From the NCBI RefSeq assembly GCF_000165675.1, contig NZ_AEIZ01000021.1, positions 1 to 42,447 on the forward strand: a stretch of DNA of 42,447 nt, written 5' to 3'. A program made the position numbers and the translations under genes. This DNA comes from Leuconostoc fallax KCTC 3537 (GTDB lineage Bacteria; Bacillota; Bacilli; Lactobacillales; Lactobacillaceae). Below, piece by piece: positions 16,671-24,999 of the stretch; position 1 is the first letter of the stretch; every line of letters starts with the position of its first letter. The notes below the pieces were generated by a model that saw only the letters and a program-made list of their open reading frames with translations, ran no database searches and had not been told where the DNA came from.

Positions 16671-16730
16671 GGGCTATACTTGCGATGAATCAATTAGTAT
16701 TGGTTTATCGCTTTTTGTTTGGTTAAATCC
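16671..16730 (+). repeat. 60-bp direct repeat, distal attachment site
   Basis: Exact copy of 13370-13429, including the last six bases of tRNA-Glu and its terminator hairpin. It marks the right end of the prophage remnant. The 145 bases after it, up to 16875, hold no feature I can support beyond an AT-rich TATAAT-containing stretch near 16830. Confidence 0.9.
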
Positions 16731-16875
16731 ATGCGATAGTTACTTTACAGATTGCCTGATTTTGCATAAACTATATTTATGTTTTCAGGAAAATTTCTGA
16801 AAACAAATCTAAACACCAAATATAGGAAAATATAATGATGTCCACCACTAATTTTCTCTTTTTACTTTAATTTCA

Positions 16876-17094
16876 GTGATAATTATTACGAATACACCAC
16901 AATATAAAAAGTCAAAATTTTATCAATTTATCTTACCTTATCGTGGTATAGTCCTGATTATGACGGGTATTGCACTGTTCATCAATGCGCTATTAACTAC
17001 GCATGGTGTTATTTTATTCATGTTTCCAATGATGTTTATTCTATTAGGTGTCATATACACCATGATAGACAAGCAAAAACATAAAACAAAATAA
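16876..17094 (+). CDS. Small membrane protein, unknown
   Basis: This 72-residue frame has two hydrophobic segments (YRGIVLIMTGIALFINALL and GVILFMFPMMFILLGVIY) and a basic tail KQKHKTK. I do not recognise the family with certainty; it resembles short DUF3188-type proteins. The GTG start at 16876 has no clear ribosome binding site. It ends in a strong bidirectional terminator, which supports transcription of the region. Confidence 0.5.
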   Translation: MIIITNTPQYKKSKFYQFILPYRGIVLIMTGIALFINALLTTHGVILFMFPMMFILLGVIYTMIDKQKHKTK

Positions 17095-17130
17095 AAAAGC
17101 AACATCTTAATTTTGAGATGTTGCTTTTTT
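17093..17130. terminator. Bidirectional terminator
   Basis: AAAAAAGCAACATCT / AGATGTTGCTTTTTT with a loop of 8 nt, between the convergent small membrane protein and csbD genes. Confidence 0.9.
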
Positions 17131-17135
17131 ATCCA

Positions 17136-17387
17136 TTATTTATCAATTTCTTTCTGACTATCTTCGCGGGCGCCCTTAACAAAGCCCTTAGCAGAATCTT
17201 TTACATTATCTGCTGTCTCTTCAATATTTTCCTTAGCATGAATGGCATTATCTTTTACTTTGGCCATCATACTTTGCGCCTTACCTTCTGCCTCACGTTC
17301 TTTATTGCCAGTAACCTTACCGCCAATTTCTTTGGCTTTACCTGCAACACGATTCTTGGCATTATCCATCTTTTCTTCAAATGACAT
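17136..17387 (-). CDS. CsbD family stress protein
   Basis: This 83-residue, highly charged helical protein begins MSFEEKMDNAKNRVAGKAKE with the CsbD pattern of repeated KAKE/GKVTGN motifs, followed by amphipathic helical repeats. CsbD proteins accumulate under general stress; the mechanism is unknown. The start follows AGGAGGCGTTACAATG. Upstream, TTGTTA and TATAAA (16-bp spacer) form a plausible promoter near 17405-17432. Confidence 0.88.
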   Translation of the reverse strand: MSFEEKMDNAKNRVAGKAKEIGGKVTGNKEREAEGKAQSMMAKVKDNAIHAKENIEETADNVKDSAKGFVKGAREDSQKEIDK

Positions 17388-17591
17388 TGTAACGCCTCCT
17401 ATTTTATAATTTGTACCGCTAGTTTAACAAAACGTTCCTTCATATGCACATATTTACTATGCTGAACGCGACTAATGTATAATAATAAGTAAGTTAAACA
17501 GTATCTCGTTTAGAGATAACCGCTTAGTTACGCGATATATTTTTAATCACTAAATTGCGCGCAACATATTAAAAATAAAGGAGAAAAACTG

Positions 17592-17939
17592 ATGGAGTTA
17601 GATGAAACTAATCAAGTAACCCCTGCCGAAATTAAAGGTTGGAGTTGGGGTGCATTCATGTACAATATTTTCTGGGGTATTGGTAATAAAACATATTTAC
17701 CATTACTTTGTTTAATTCCAATATTCAATATTGTTTGGGTCTTTGTTTGTGGCTTTAAAGGTAATGAGTGGGCTTGGGAAAAAGGCGATTATAAAGATGT
17801 CGAAACATTCAAGGCAGTCCAGGCAACTTGGAATCGTGCTGGCTTCGTTCAGTTTATTATTTCAATTATTTTCATCGCCGTTTACATTTTGTCTCTCATT
17901 CTGATATTCAGTACGATGTCACACAACTCGACATACTAA
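17592..17939 (+). CDS. Small membrane protein with WSWGAF motif, unknown
   Basis: This 115-residue protein has a conserved-looking start VTPAEIKGWSWGAFMYNIFW, a hydrophobic segment (LPLLCLIPIFNIVWVFVCGF), GNEWAWEKGDY and a second C-terminal helix (FIISIIFIAVYILSLILIF). The tryptophan-rich GWSWGAF / GNEWAW pattern occurs in small uncharacterised (DUF2628-like) membrane proteins of lactic acid bacteria. AAAGGAGAAAAACTG supports the start. It is followed by a strong terminator and is probably monocistronic. Confidence 0.7.
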   Translation: MELDETNQVTPAEIKGWSWGAFMYNIFWGIGNKTYLPLLCLIPIFNIVWVFVCGFKGNEWAWEKGDYKDVETFKAVQATWNRAGFVQFIISIIFIAVYILSLILIFSTMSHNSTY

Positions 17940-17944
17940 TCAAT

Positions 17945-17982
17945 AAAAAGTAGCAACGTGGTTAATCACGTTGCTACTTTTT
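17945..17982. terminator. Bidirectional terminator
   Basis: AAAAAGTAGCAACGTG / CACGTTGCTACTTTTT with a 6-nt loop, between convergent genes. Confidence 0.92.
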
Positions 17983-17990
17983 AGTTGATT

Positions 17991-18510
17991 TTAAAATGAA
18001 CGAACGACTTGGACAATTCCGAATAAGGTTAAATACATCGCAACAATCGCGACACTTAATGACATGGCAAATGCAGGACTAAATAATAGAATGATGCCCA
18101 CAATCAAACCGATAACAGCTAGTACAGTATGAAAACCGTAATAACCCTTTTCAGAACTTCTCACAAAGCGCCCAACCCACAATTCAAAAATAGAATCAAA
18201 TATAAACCACATAGCTAGGGAAATCCAAATATAGGCAGCCCCAAATTGTGGGACATAAATAATAACTAGCCCAAGGATAATATCCAAAATCGCACTAATC
18301 GTTCCCCATCGTGTATTAACTGGGACAAGCCAATGTGCAAAACGAATACCTGTCCATTTTTAGAATACCTTCAATAACGGAGAAAACACCAACAATCGTT
18401 ATAAATGTTGAAAAAGCATTTATCGGGTTATCCAAAATCACAAAGGCCAATATTAACGACAAAATACCAGTAATTAACGAAAAAGGATCGAATTTCTTTG
18501 TCATGTCCAT
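17991..18510 (-). CDS. HdeD/DUF308 family membrane protein (one frameshift)
   Basis: Two adjoining frames make one protein. MDMTKKFDPFSLITGILSLI to IEGILK is read first, then, after changing the 5-A run near 18358 by one base, WTGIRFAHWLVPVNTRWGTI and on to IVAMYLTLFGIVQVVRSF. About six membrane segments in paired repeats are characteristic of the HdeD/DUF308 family, implicated in acid resistance in Escherichia coli; its function in LAB is unknown. The length, about 172 residues, is normal. The ATG at 18510 follows AGAAAGTGTG. Confidence 0.75.
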
Positions 18511-18588
18511 CACACTTTCTTTCTGTTTAACTACGTCCGTTATAACATGTTGTCAATATTCGTGCAATTTCCCTATACGATTGTTCAC

Positions 18589-19773
18589 TCAAACCTTTTT
18601 CTTGAGCAACAGACTCACACCAACACATAGTAATAAGTTGATAGCAGCTACTACCAAATTACTCCGTAATGTTATGGCAATGCTCATCTGCGATAGCATT
18701 CCCGTCATAATGGGCACCGTAAAGGATGCTACACTACCAAATGAAAAGAATATTGCTGTAATTCGGCCCTTCATATTTGGGAATAATCGTAAGAAAATGT
18801 TCAAACCAATTTGCATCACACCACTAGCCGCTGTAGCACCAAAAACAAAAGCTGCAATATTCACAACCTGATGTTGTGGCACGAAACAAATAATACCTAA
18901 TGATAGCAAAGCAAGTGCATTGAGAATAATAATAAGGTAACGGTCGGGTACCCATTCTTTTTGCATCACCATAAACATCACTAACACACCAATAATGGAT
19001 CCAACGCTATATAAAGATAAAACAAAATGTGCAGCTAAGTGCGACATATTCAAGACGTTAACCGCAAATAATGAAATCCATTGCGTAAAATGTATCATCA
19101 ATGCCATTGCTGTAAAGCCATAAACAGACAATAATGTCATCAATGCAATTTGTGCAGCCTTTAATTTTGACGATTTTTGATTATCTTGAACCGTCATTTT
19201 AACCATTTGCTTTGGAAATTTCAGAGGTAATAACATCATAAAATTTATCGCTAAAATCATTGCGCCAACAATAAAGCTCCAACCGTACCATAGTTTAGAT
19301 AACTCTAAGAATCCAACCATCAAAGGCAAGATAAACTCACCAAGCGACATCATGGACTTAATTAAAACAGTTGCAGCACCTTTCCCGTGATTTAATTCTA
19401 AAAAGGTCGGATATGTCGCAGAATCCAATGCCGAATTAGCAATACCAGCTAGTATTGTTAGGCCGTAGGCCATTTTAAAATCATTAACAAATGGCATAGC
19501 TGTTAAAAAAATAGCATAAGTAATCATGCCAAAAGCTAGAATCGGCTTACGACCGTACCGATCAGATAAAGAACCTAATAAATAATAAGCGATAATACGG
19601 CCAATACCGATACCTGAAATAACATAAGATACCGTCGCTAATGGTTGATCCCAACTTTTGCTCAGATGTAGCATGTTTTGTGTCAAAATAAGTAAGCCAA
19701 TACCGTGTACTAAATAATTCAGGTAAAGCACTATGCTTAATCGAAGCTTGTTACTTACTGTTACTTGATTCAT
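18589..19773 (-). CDS. MFS transporter controlled by an upstream attenuator
   Basis: This 394-residue protein has 12 predicted membrane segments. Motif A between helices 2 and 3 is GSLSDRYGRKPIL, and a basic central loop lies near FPKQMVKMTVQDNQKSSKLK. It belongs to the major facilitator superfamily; the substrate cannot be read from sequence. The start MNQVTVSNKLRL follows GAGGGAGATAAG. Directly upstream a leader peptide and hairpins ending in an intrinsic terminator indicate transcription attenuation. The tyrosine/phenylalanine-rich leader suggests a response to aromatic amino acid supply or to a ribosome inhibitor. Confidence 0.88.
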   Translation of the reverse strand: MNQVTVSNKLRLSIVLYLNYLVHGIGLLILTQNMLHLSKSWDQPLATVSYVISGIGIGRIIAYYLLGSLSDRYGRKPILAFGMITYAIFLTAMPFVNDFKMAYGLTILAGIANSALDSATYPTFLELNHGKGAATVLIKSMMSLGEFILPLMVGFLELSKLWYGWSFIVGAMILAINFMMLLPLKFPKQMVKMTVQDNQKSSKLKAAQIALMTLLSVYGFTAMALMIHFTQWISLFAVNVLNMSHLAAHFVLSLYSVGSIIGVLVMFMVMQKEWVPDRYLIIILNALALLSLGIICFVPQHQVVNIAAFVFGATAASGVMQIGLNIFLRLFPNMKGRITAIFFSFGSVASFTVPIMTGMLSQMSIAITLRSNLVVAAINLLLCVGVSLLLKKKV

Positions 19774-19797
19774 CTCTTATCTCCCTCATACAACAAA

Positions 19798-19977
19798 CAA
19801 AAAACGACTAAATGTTAATAACATCTAGTCGTCACAATCATTCTTTGTCAACAGCCCGAGGAAGCTGGTTCAATATCAGAATATATGGTTTCAACTAGAT
19901 TACTATTGTGCATCTAGTTGAACACCTTAAATAATGGCTTCAGCTTTAGATGCGAACTATTGTGTCCGCATCTAAAG
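19798..19977 (-). promoter_or_regulatory. Three-hairpin transcription attenuator of the MFS gene
   Basis: In the direction of transcription there are three hairpins. Hairpin 1 is CTTTAGATGCG / CGCATCTAAAG (19977-19944), hairpin 2 is TTCAACTAGAT / ATCTAGTTGAA (19922-19890), and the terminator is ACGACTAGATGTT / AACATTTAGTCGT followed by TTTTTTG (19832-19798). Hairpins 1 and 2 share TAGATGC..ACAATAGT. The 3' arm of hairpin 2 (ATCTAGTTG) can also pair with the 5' arm of the terminator (CGACTAGAT), which would give an antiterminator. This is the logic of ribosome-mediated attenuation. Confidence 0.75.
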
Positions 19978-19989
19978 TTGAAACGGACA

Positions 19990-20046
19990 CTACCTAAAGA
20001 AAAAACCATAATAATAATTTGAATTAACTGATAAATGTTGAACCAT
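19990..20046 (-). CDS. Leader peptide MVQHLSVNSNYYYGFFFR
   Basis: An 18-residue frame with an excellent ribosome binding site (AAAGGGTTTATAATG) ends 12 nt before the first attenuator hairpin. Three consecutive tyrosines, a glycine and three phenylalanines lie near its end, exactly where a stalled ribosome would cover the first hairpin. Runs of control codons of this kind are typical of amino-acid attenuators (compare the pheA leader). It is too short for routine gene finding but strongly supported by its context. Confidence 0.7.
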   Translation of the reverse strand: MVQHLSVNSNYYYGFFFR

Positions 20047-20082
20047 TATAAACCCTTTCTGTGAATCGATTAATTATTTTTT

Positions 20083-20111
20083 ATTAAAACACAGCGTATT
20101 CTCTTTGTCAA
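20083..20111 (-). promoter_or_regulatory. Promoter of the attenuated MFS transcript
   Basis: On the minus strand, TTGACA (20111-20106), 17-bp spacer, TTTAAT (20088-20083). It lies just after the birA stop codon and about 35 nt before the leader peptide. Confidence 0.8.
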
Positions 20112-20118
20112 ATGGTCA

Positions 20119-21102
20119 TTAGCCTTTGTATGAATTATTCGGCATCATGAGTTTTGTAATTTCTCCTGAATTAATTGTTATCGTGCCCGTACCATTATCA
20201 ATCACTAAACCACCATCATCATCAATTGAGATAATTTGACCTATTATTTTTTCTTGACCGCGTTGTATTTCAACGTTTTGTCCCATACCAACAACTTTCT
20301 TTCGATAAGTTGCCATATACTGACCATCTTGATAATTCTGATACATAGCAAAGAAATGATCGATAAGACTCGCAACCACAACATTACGAGACACCTTTAA
20401 ATCATCAACTAAAGCCCCTGCTTTTTGTGCAATGGCGTCGGGAAAGCCTCCTGCAGGTGTTGCCAAATTCATCCCCACACCAACAATTAATGACGAAAAA
20501 TGTTGACTCTCAAAATCAATGACTGCTTCAGTTAAGATGCCCCCTACTTTTTTGTCACGATACAACAAGTCGTTAACCCATTTAAACTGTAAATCAATAT
20601 CAAAAATACTTTTTACCATCTCAGCCACTGCAACCGCTGTACTCGTCGTCAGGCGTCCTGGATTAACCTGCGTACCAATTGGCAATGGCAAAGCAAACGT
20701 CACATATAAGCCTGTATCTTTTGGTGAAAAAAATTGTCGACCTAATCTGCCAACGCCGGCCGTCATTCTCTCACTAATAATCACAGTATTTTCTGTAATC
20801 TTCCCGGCTGATAGCATTTCTTTAGCATATATGTTGGTTGAATCAATCGTTTCAAAAACTTGTAGGGCGACATCATGTTTTAGATAACGCTGAATTGCCA
20901 CCGCTGCAATTTTATGGCCAGGTAAATAACGATACCCTTGTCCACGATTACTTTCAATCGTGTAACCTTGTATTTCTAATTTCCGGACCGCCTTCCATAT
21001 CGATGTTCTCGTTATATTGAGTTGTGTTGCAATCACTTCACCCGATACCCATTTTGCTTCTTGATCAACCAGTAACGCCAACAATTTATCAGCCGTGCTC
21101 AT
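20119..21102 (-). CDS. birA: Biotin-protein ligase / biotin repressor BirA
   Basis: This 327-residue bifunctional protein has an N-terminal winged helix-turn-helix (residues 1-60, VSGEVIATQLNITRTSIWKAVRKL) and a ligase domain. The biotinyl-AMP loop is AGVGRLGRQFFSP, the lysine region is FKWVNDLLYRDKKVGGIL, and a C-terminal SH3-like domain (IISIDDDGGLVIDNGTGTI) follows. It attaches biotin to carboxylase subunits and may repress biotin genes; no biotin genes are in the window. It is divergent from the his operon. Confidence 0.95.
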   Translation of the reverse strand: MSTADKLLALLVDQEAKWVSGEVIATQLNITRTSIWKAVRKLEIQGYTIESNRGQGYRYLPGHKIAAVAIQRYLKHDVALQVFETIDSTNIYAKEMLSAGKITENTVIISERMTAGVGRLGRQFFSPKDTGLYVTFALPLPIGTQVNPGRLTTSTAVAVAEMVKSIFDIDLQFKWVNDLLYRDKKVGGILTEAVIDFESQHFSSLIVGVGMNLATPAGGFPDAIAQKAGALVDDLKVSRNVVVASLIDHFFAMYQNYQDGQYMATYRKKVVGMGQNVEIQRGQEKIIGQIISIDDDGGLVIDNGTGTITINSGEITKLMMPNNSYKG

Positions 21103-21200
21103 TATTTACCCTCCACATTAGTAACCTTGATTTTAATTAATAGTTAACTGATTTTACCATGTCAAAGATGAATTAAAAAATATAAAATATGAAATTACTA

Positions 21201-21230
21201 TTGACAAATCATTATAAAAATATAAACTAT
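21201..21230 (+). promoter_or_regulatory. Likely promoter of the his operon
   Basis: A perfect -35 TTGACA (21201-21206) is followed by an AT-rich stretch. The best -10 at 18 bp is AACTAT (21225-21230), which is weak. It precedes the T-box leader. Confidence 0.5.
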
Positions 21231-21254
21231 AGTTAATAATTTAATATTAGCTTT

Positions 21255-21514
21255 TATCGAAACCGCCATACCATTTGTTTTGTTAAGAAAGTATTCTACT
21301 TGATGCGATGAATACCAAAACAGGCTATGACAACACATTCGATCGGCTTAGTATTGAAACGCAGTAGGTACTAACGGTTTGGTCTCACGTTATCGAGAAC
21401 ACCTGTGTTAGCAGGTTATGAGGACTCATCTTAATAGATGAGTTAAAAGTAAGGTGGGACCGCGATGAATCGCCCTTGCAAGCAATTAAGTTTGTTTGCA
21501 GGGGCGATTTTTTT
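21255..21514 (+). promoter_or_regulatory. T-box riboswitch of the his operon
   Basis: The conserved T-box core AAGGTGGGACCGCG is at 21451-21464. Stem III is ACTCATCT / AGATGAGT (21424-21443), and the terminator AATCGCCC / GGGCGATT with TTTTTTT ends at 21514. A stem I is formed at least by AAACCG / CGGTTT, CTACT / AGTAG and AATAC / GTATT, with a GATGA K-turn-like motif. Uncharged tRNA binding the TGG-type bulge would favour the antiterminator. The expected specifier is a His codon, but the 3' strand of the internal loop reads GAAACGCA, without CAC or CAT, so I do not assign it. Confidence 0.88.
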
Positions 21515-21543
21515 AGTTAGTTAATACTAGCAAGGAGGCATTT

Positions 21544-23154
21544 ATGGAAGGATTACCCGCAACAAGCCGTGATGAATTTGGTGAGGAATTGTTAATTAAA
21601 CAAAGCATCGAACATCACTTTAATCTCATTTTAAATCAAGCACATTTTTTACCCATTGCCACCCCTTTTCTAGAAAAAGGTGAAACACTTCGTCCAGATA
21701 GCATGTATTTATCCGGAAAAGATGGTGAACTATTCACATTAAAATCTGATATGACACGCCCCTTGTCACGATTCTTAGCAACTAATCATATCAATTACCC
21801 TACTCATCTTTATTACTTTGGCGAAACTTTCACACCGCCAACACAATTATCGGGTCATTATAACCAACAGACACAGGCTGGTTTTGAAATTATTGGTGAG
21901 ACCAGTTGGGCTGCCGAACAAGAAATCCTGCAACAGACATTGAATCTCATGGCAGAGCTAGATGTAACTGATTTGGAAATTGAATTGAGTGATGCAAAAT
22001 TAGCAGATGCTGTACTGGCAACCTATCAGTTATCACCACAACAAATCACTTGTTTGAAGGATGCTTTATTTAATAAAAACATGACGCAATATCGTCAAAA
22101 GCTCAAAGCCTATCATCTTATCGACGATACTTTCTTAGTCAATTGGCCAATGGCCTTTGGATTACGAGGAGATGCGTTACTACCACTGCTACCCGATTCT
22201 CCCGAAATCAACGCAATGAAAACACACTGGCAAGAACTCATCAACAGCGTTAAAGCTTTCAACAGCAATATTAAAGTCCATGTTGATTTAGCTGCTCGAC
22301 CACTAAAATCGTACTACACAGGAACAACGATTCGGACGTTTTCACAGCATGTTAGCGAGTATATCTTTAGCGGTGGCCGTTACGACCAACTACTTCAAGA
22401 TCATCGTGGTTGCTTACTACCTGCTGTTGGTATCGGTATCAATGTTGATGCGCTAGCAACACTCAAAGCGCATACAAATAAGCAACAACCTGAAAAAGAT
22501 AACTTAACCTTTGTTTTGGCAAAAGGCCGCGTTGAAAAGGCCGTTCGTCCGTTATTAAAAAACGCTGGCATTGACAATAGCGCACTAGAAAATCCTGAAC
22601 GTAAATTAATTTTCCACTCTAACGATAACAAATTGACTTTTATTTTAGTTAAAGCCGATGATGTCGTGAAATATCTAGATGCCGGCATTGGTGATATTGG
22701 TATTGTCGGTAGTGATACGATGGCAGAACAACCTTTTAACCACTATGATTTATTAGATTTAAACGTGGCCCGTGCCCAGTTCGTCTTAGCCAGTACACAT
22801 GACTTTCGCCATCATATTAATATGCGACCAAAAATTGCGACGAAATACCCCACGATTACACGACAATATTTCGATAAGCAAAACAAAGATATACAAATTA
22901 TAAAACTCACTGGCAGTGTCGAGCTGGCACCGTTAACGGATTTAGCTGATGCCATTGTTGATATTTCACAAACTGGTACGACACTGAAAGAAAATAATCT
23001 AAAAGTGCTAGATGAACTCAACGATGTTTCAGCACACCTTATTGCTAATAGAATTAGTGTTCGACAACAACGCGCATTCTTTAATGAATTAATTTATAAC
23101 CTATTAAATATATTGGAGCCTAACGATGAAAATTTATCAAAATCAATCAACTGA
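21544..23154 (+). CDS. hisZG: HisZ-HisG fusion: ATP phosphoribosyltransferase, regulatory plus catalytic
   Basis: This 536-residue protein has two parts. Residues 1 to about 318 are HisZ, a histidyl-tRNA synthetase-like regulatory subunit (LRPDSMYLSGKDGELFTLKS, motif 2-like). Residues about 321-536 are short-form HisG (LTFVLAKGRVEKAVRPLL; GIGDIGIVGSDTM; PRPP-binding AIVDISQTGTTLKEN). HisG makes phosphoribosyl-ATP from ATP and PRPP, the first step of histidine synthesis, and the short form needs HisZ. These are normally separate genes. At the junction (near 22504) there is no stop, no ribosome binding site and no in-frame ATG, GTG or TTG start, so a true fusion is likely. The start follows GGAGGCATTT. 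It overlaps hisD by 29 nt. Confidence 0.88.
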   Translation: MEGLPATSRDEFGEELLIKQSIEHHFNLILNQAHFLPIATPFLEKGETLRPDSMYLSGKDGELFTLKSDMTRPLSRFLATNHINYPTHLYYFGETFTPPTQLSGHYNQQTQAGFEIIGETSWAAEQEILQQTLNLMAELDVTDLEIELSDAKLADAVLATYQLSPQQITCLKDALFNKNMTQYRQKLKAYHLIDDTFLVNWPMAFGLRGDALLPLLPDSPEINAMKTHWQELINSVKAFNSNIKVHVDLAARPLKSYYTGTTIRTFSQHVSEYIFSGGRYDQLLQDHRGCLLPAVGIGINVDALATLKAHTNKQQPEKDNLTFVLAKGRVEKAVRPLLKNAGIDNSALENPERKLIFHSNDNKLTFILVKADDVVKYLDAGIGDIGIVGSDTMAEQPFNHYDLLDLNVARAQFVLASTHDFRHHINMRPKIATKYPTITRQYFDKQNKDIQIIKLTGSVELAPLTDLADAIVDISQTGTTLKENNLKVLDELNDVSAHLIANRISVRQQRAFFNELIYNLLNILEPNDENLSKSIN

Positions 23155-24403
23155 TTCACTTATTGCAGATATTTCAAGTGTCACTAATCAAAGTATCCCT
23201 GAAGAAATTAATCGACGAGTTGCTGAGATTATTACTACTGTTCAAGCAAAAGGTGACCAAGCCCTTTTCGATTATTCACAGCAGTTTGACAACGTCACCT
23301 TAGACACACTACAAGTTGCCAAAGCAACGATACAAGCAGCATATAATGAAGTTTCTCCTACTGTCATTAGCGCTTTAGAAAAAGCAGTGATCAATATTAC
23401 GAGTTTTCACGAACAAGAAAAGCGCAGTGGCTTTGTTGATATGCCCAAACCAGGTGTCATTCGTGGTAGCAAAGTAACACCCCTTAGCGCAGTTGGTGTT
23501 TATGTTCCTGGTGGTACTGCTGCTTATCCATCAAGTGTACTCATGAATGTTATTCCAGCCAAAATTGCCGGTGTTAAGCGTATTGTCATGGTGACACCAC
23601 CGCAAAAGACAGGCATCGATCCCGCTGTTTTGGTTGCTGCTGATTTAGCTGGTGTGGATGAAATTTATCAAATTGGTGGTGCTCAAGCTATCGCTGCATT
23701 AGCTTATGGTACTGAAACGATCCCACAAGTAGATAAAATTACTGGTCCTGGTAATGCTTATGTTGCTGCTGCTAAACGTCTTGTTTATGGACAAGTGGCC
23801 ATCGACATGATTGCTGGTCCATCTGAAATTGGTATTTTGGCTGATGATAGTGCAGATGCAAATGATATTGCAGCCGATCTATTGTCTCAAGCAGAACACG
23901 ACGTGCTAGCACGGGCTATCCTAGTAACCAACAGCACAACATTAGCAAATAATGTTGAAGTTGCATTAACTGAGCAGCTCAAAACCCTACCACGAAAAGC
24001 CATTGCCCAAGAAGCTATCGATAACCGCGCTAGTATCATCATCGTACCAACTGTTGCAGAAATGTTCACCATTATGAATGCCGTTGCACCTGAACACTTA
24101 GAAGTTCAATTACCAGATCCTATGCAATATTTAGGTGATATCCAAAATGCCGGTTCTGTCTTCTTAGGTCGTTATGCATCTGAACCATTAGGGGATTACT
24201 TAGCCGGTCCTAATCACATTTTGCCAACTAGTGGTACCGCACGCTTTTCTAGTGCTTTAAGTGTCAGTGATTTTCAAAAACACATCCAATTCACACAATA
24301 TGATCAACGTGCCTTGCAAGAAGATTATCAAGATGTTGCAGCTATTGCACGCCAAGAAGGTCTCGAAGCGCACGCCCGTGCAGTTGAACAACGCTTTAAT
24401 TAA
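23126..24403 (+). CDS. hisD: Histidinol dehydrogenase
   Basis: This 425-residue zinc enzyme oxidises histidinol to histidine in the last two steps of the pathway. Signature regions are [60 protein letters not shown] and APEHLEVQ. The start [10 protein letters not shown] has TTGGAGCCTAACG upstream, inside the end of hisZG. Length is normal. Confidence 0.97.
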   Translation: MKIYQNQSTDSLIADISSVTNQSIPEEINRRVAEIITTVQAKGDQALFDYSQQFDNVTLDTLQVAKATIQAAYNEVSPTVISALEKAVINITSFHEQEKRSGFVDMPKPGVIRGSKVTPLSAVGVYVPGGTAAYPSSVLMNVIPAKIAGVKRIVMVTPPQKTGIDPAVLVAADLAGVDEIYQIGGAQAIAALAYGTETIPQVDKITGPGNAYVAAAKRLVYGQVAIDMIAGPSEIGILADDSADANDIAADLLSQAEHDVLARAILVTNSTTLANNVEVALTEQLKTLPRKAIAQEAIDNRASIIIVPTVAEMFTIMNAVAPEHLEVQLPDPMQYLGDIQNAGSVFLGRYASEPLGDYLAGPNHILPTSGTARFSSALSVSDFQKHIQFTQYDQRALQEDYQDVAAIARQEGLEAHARAVEQRFN

Positions 24404-24414
24404 AGGAGAATAAC

Positions 24415-24999
24415 ATGCGCACAGCAACAATCACACGCCAAACCGGTGAAACAACCATTACAGTTCGTTTAGATCTTGATAATCCCGAAACAATTCAAAT
24501 CAATACTGGTATTGGCTTTTTAGACCACATGTTAACCTTATTTGCAAAACACGGTCGCTTTGGTTTATCTGTCGAAGCAACTGGTGACTTGTATGTTGAT
24601 AGCCATCACACAACTGAAGATATTGGTATCGTTTTAGGGCAAGCTTTCCGCGAAGCACTGGGTGACAAAGTTGGTATTGAGCGTTACGGACAACAATTTG
24701 TGCCAATGGACGAAACACTCAGTCGTGTGGTTATTGATCTATCCGGTCGCGCCTATCTTGTCTTTGAAACACAATTCACTGCGCCAGTACTCGGTACTTT
24801 TGAAACAGAGGTTGTAGAAGATTTCTTCCAATCATTTGCTGATAATCTAAAAGCAAATCTACACATTAGTGTCCTTTATGGCCGAAATACACACCACCAA
24901 ATTGAAAGCATCTTCAAAGCTACTGGTCGTGCATTACGCCAAGCTATTACTATTAACCCAGAAATAAAGGGTGTTAATTCAACTAAAGGAGTCATTTAA
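24415..24999 (+). CDS. hisB: Imidazoleglycerol-phosphate dehydratase
   Basis: This 194-residue monofunctional HisB has the manganese-binding histidine motifs GFLDHML and [11 protein letters not shown] in each half (second half RNTHHQIES). It dehydrates imidazoleglycerol phosphate. AAAGGAGAATAAC precedes the ATG. The hisH start follows with a 1-nt overlap (TAATG). Confidence 0.97.
   Translation: MRTATITRQTGETTITVRLDLDNPETIQINTGIGFLDHMLTLFAKHGRFGLSVEATGDLYVDSHHTTEDIGIVLGQAFREALGDKVGIERYGQQFVPMDETLSRVVIDLSGRAYLVFETQFTAPVLGTFETEVVEDFFQSFADNLKANLHISVLYGRNTHHQIESIFKATGRALRQAITINPEIKGVNSTKGVI

Larger units (their letters stand above)
13370..16730. mobile_element. Prophage remnant integrated at tRNA-Glu
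   Basis: The 3.4-kb segment between the two 60-bp att repeats carries only minus-strand phage genes: a 29-aa peptide, an XhlA-like protein, an LLH-type holin and a secreted endolysin. It also has a micropeptide and a mazEF-type toxin-antitoxin pair, plus two plus-strand small-RNA loci. Integrase, repressor, replication, packaging and structural genes are absent. What remains is the lysis module with maintenance modules, so the element cannot move by itself. Deletion from a complete prophage is the simplest explanation; a small satellite is less likely without an integrase. Confidence 0.88.
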
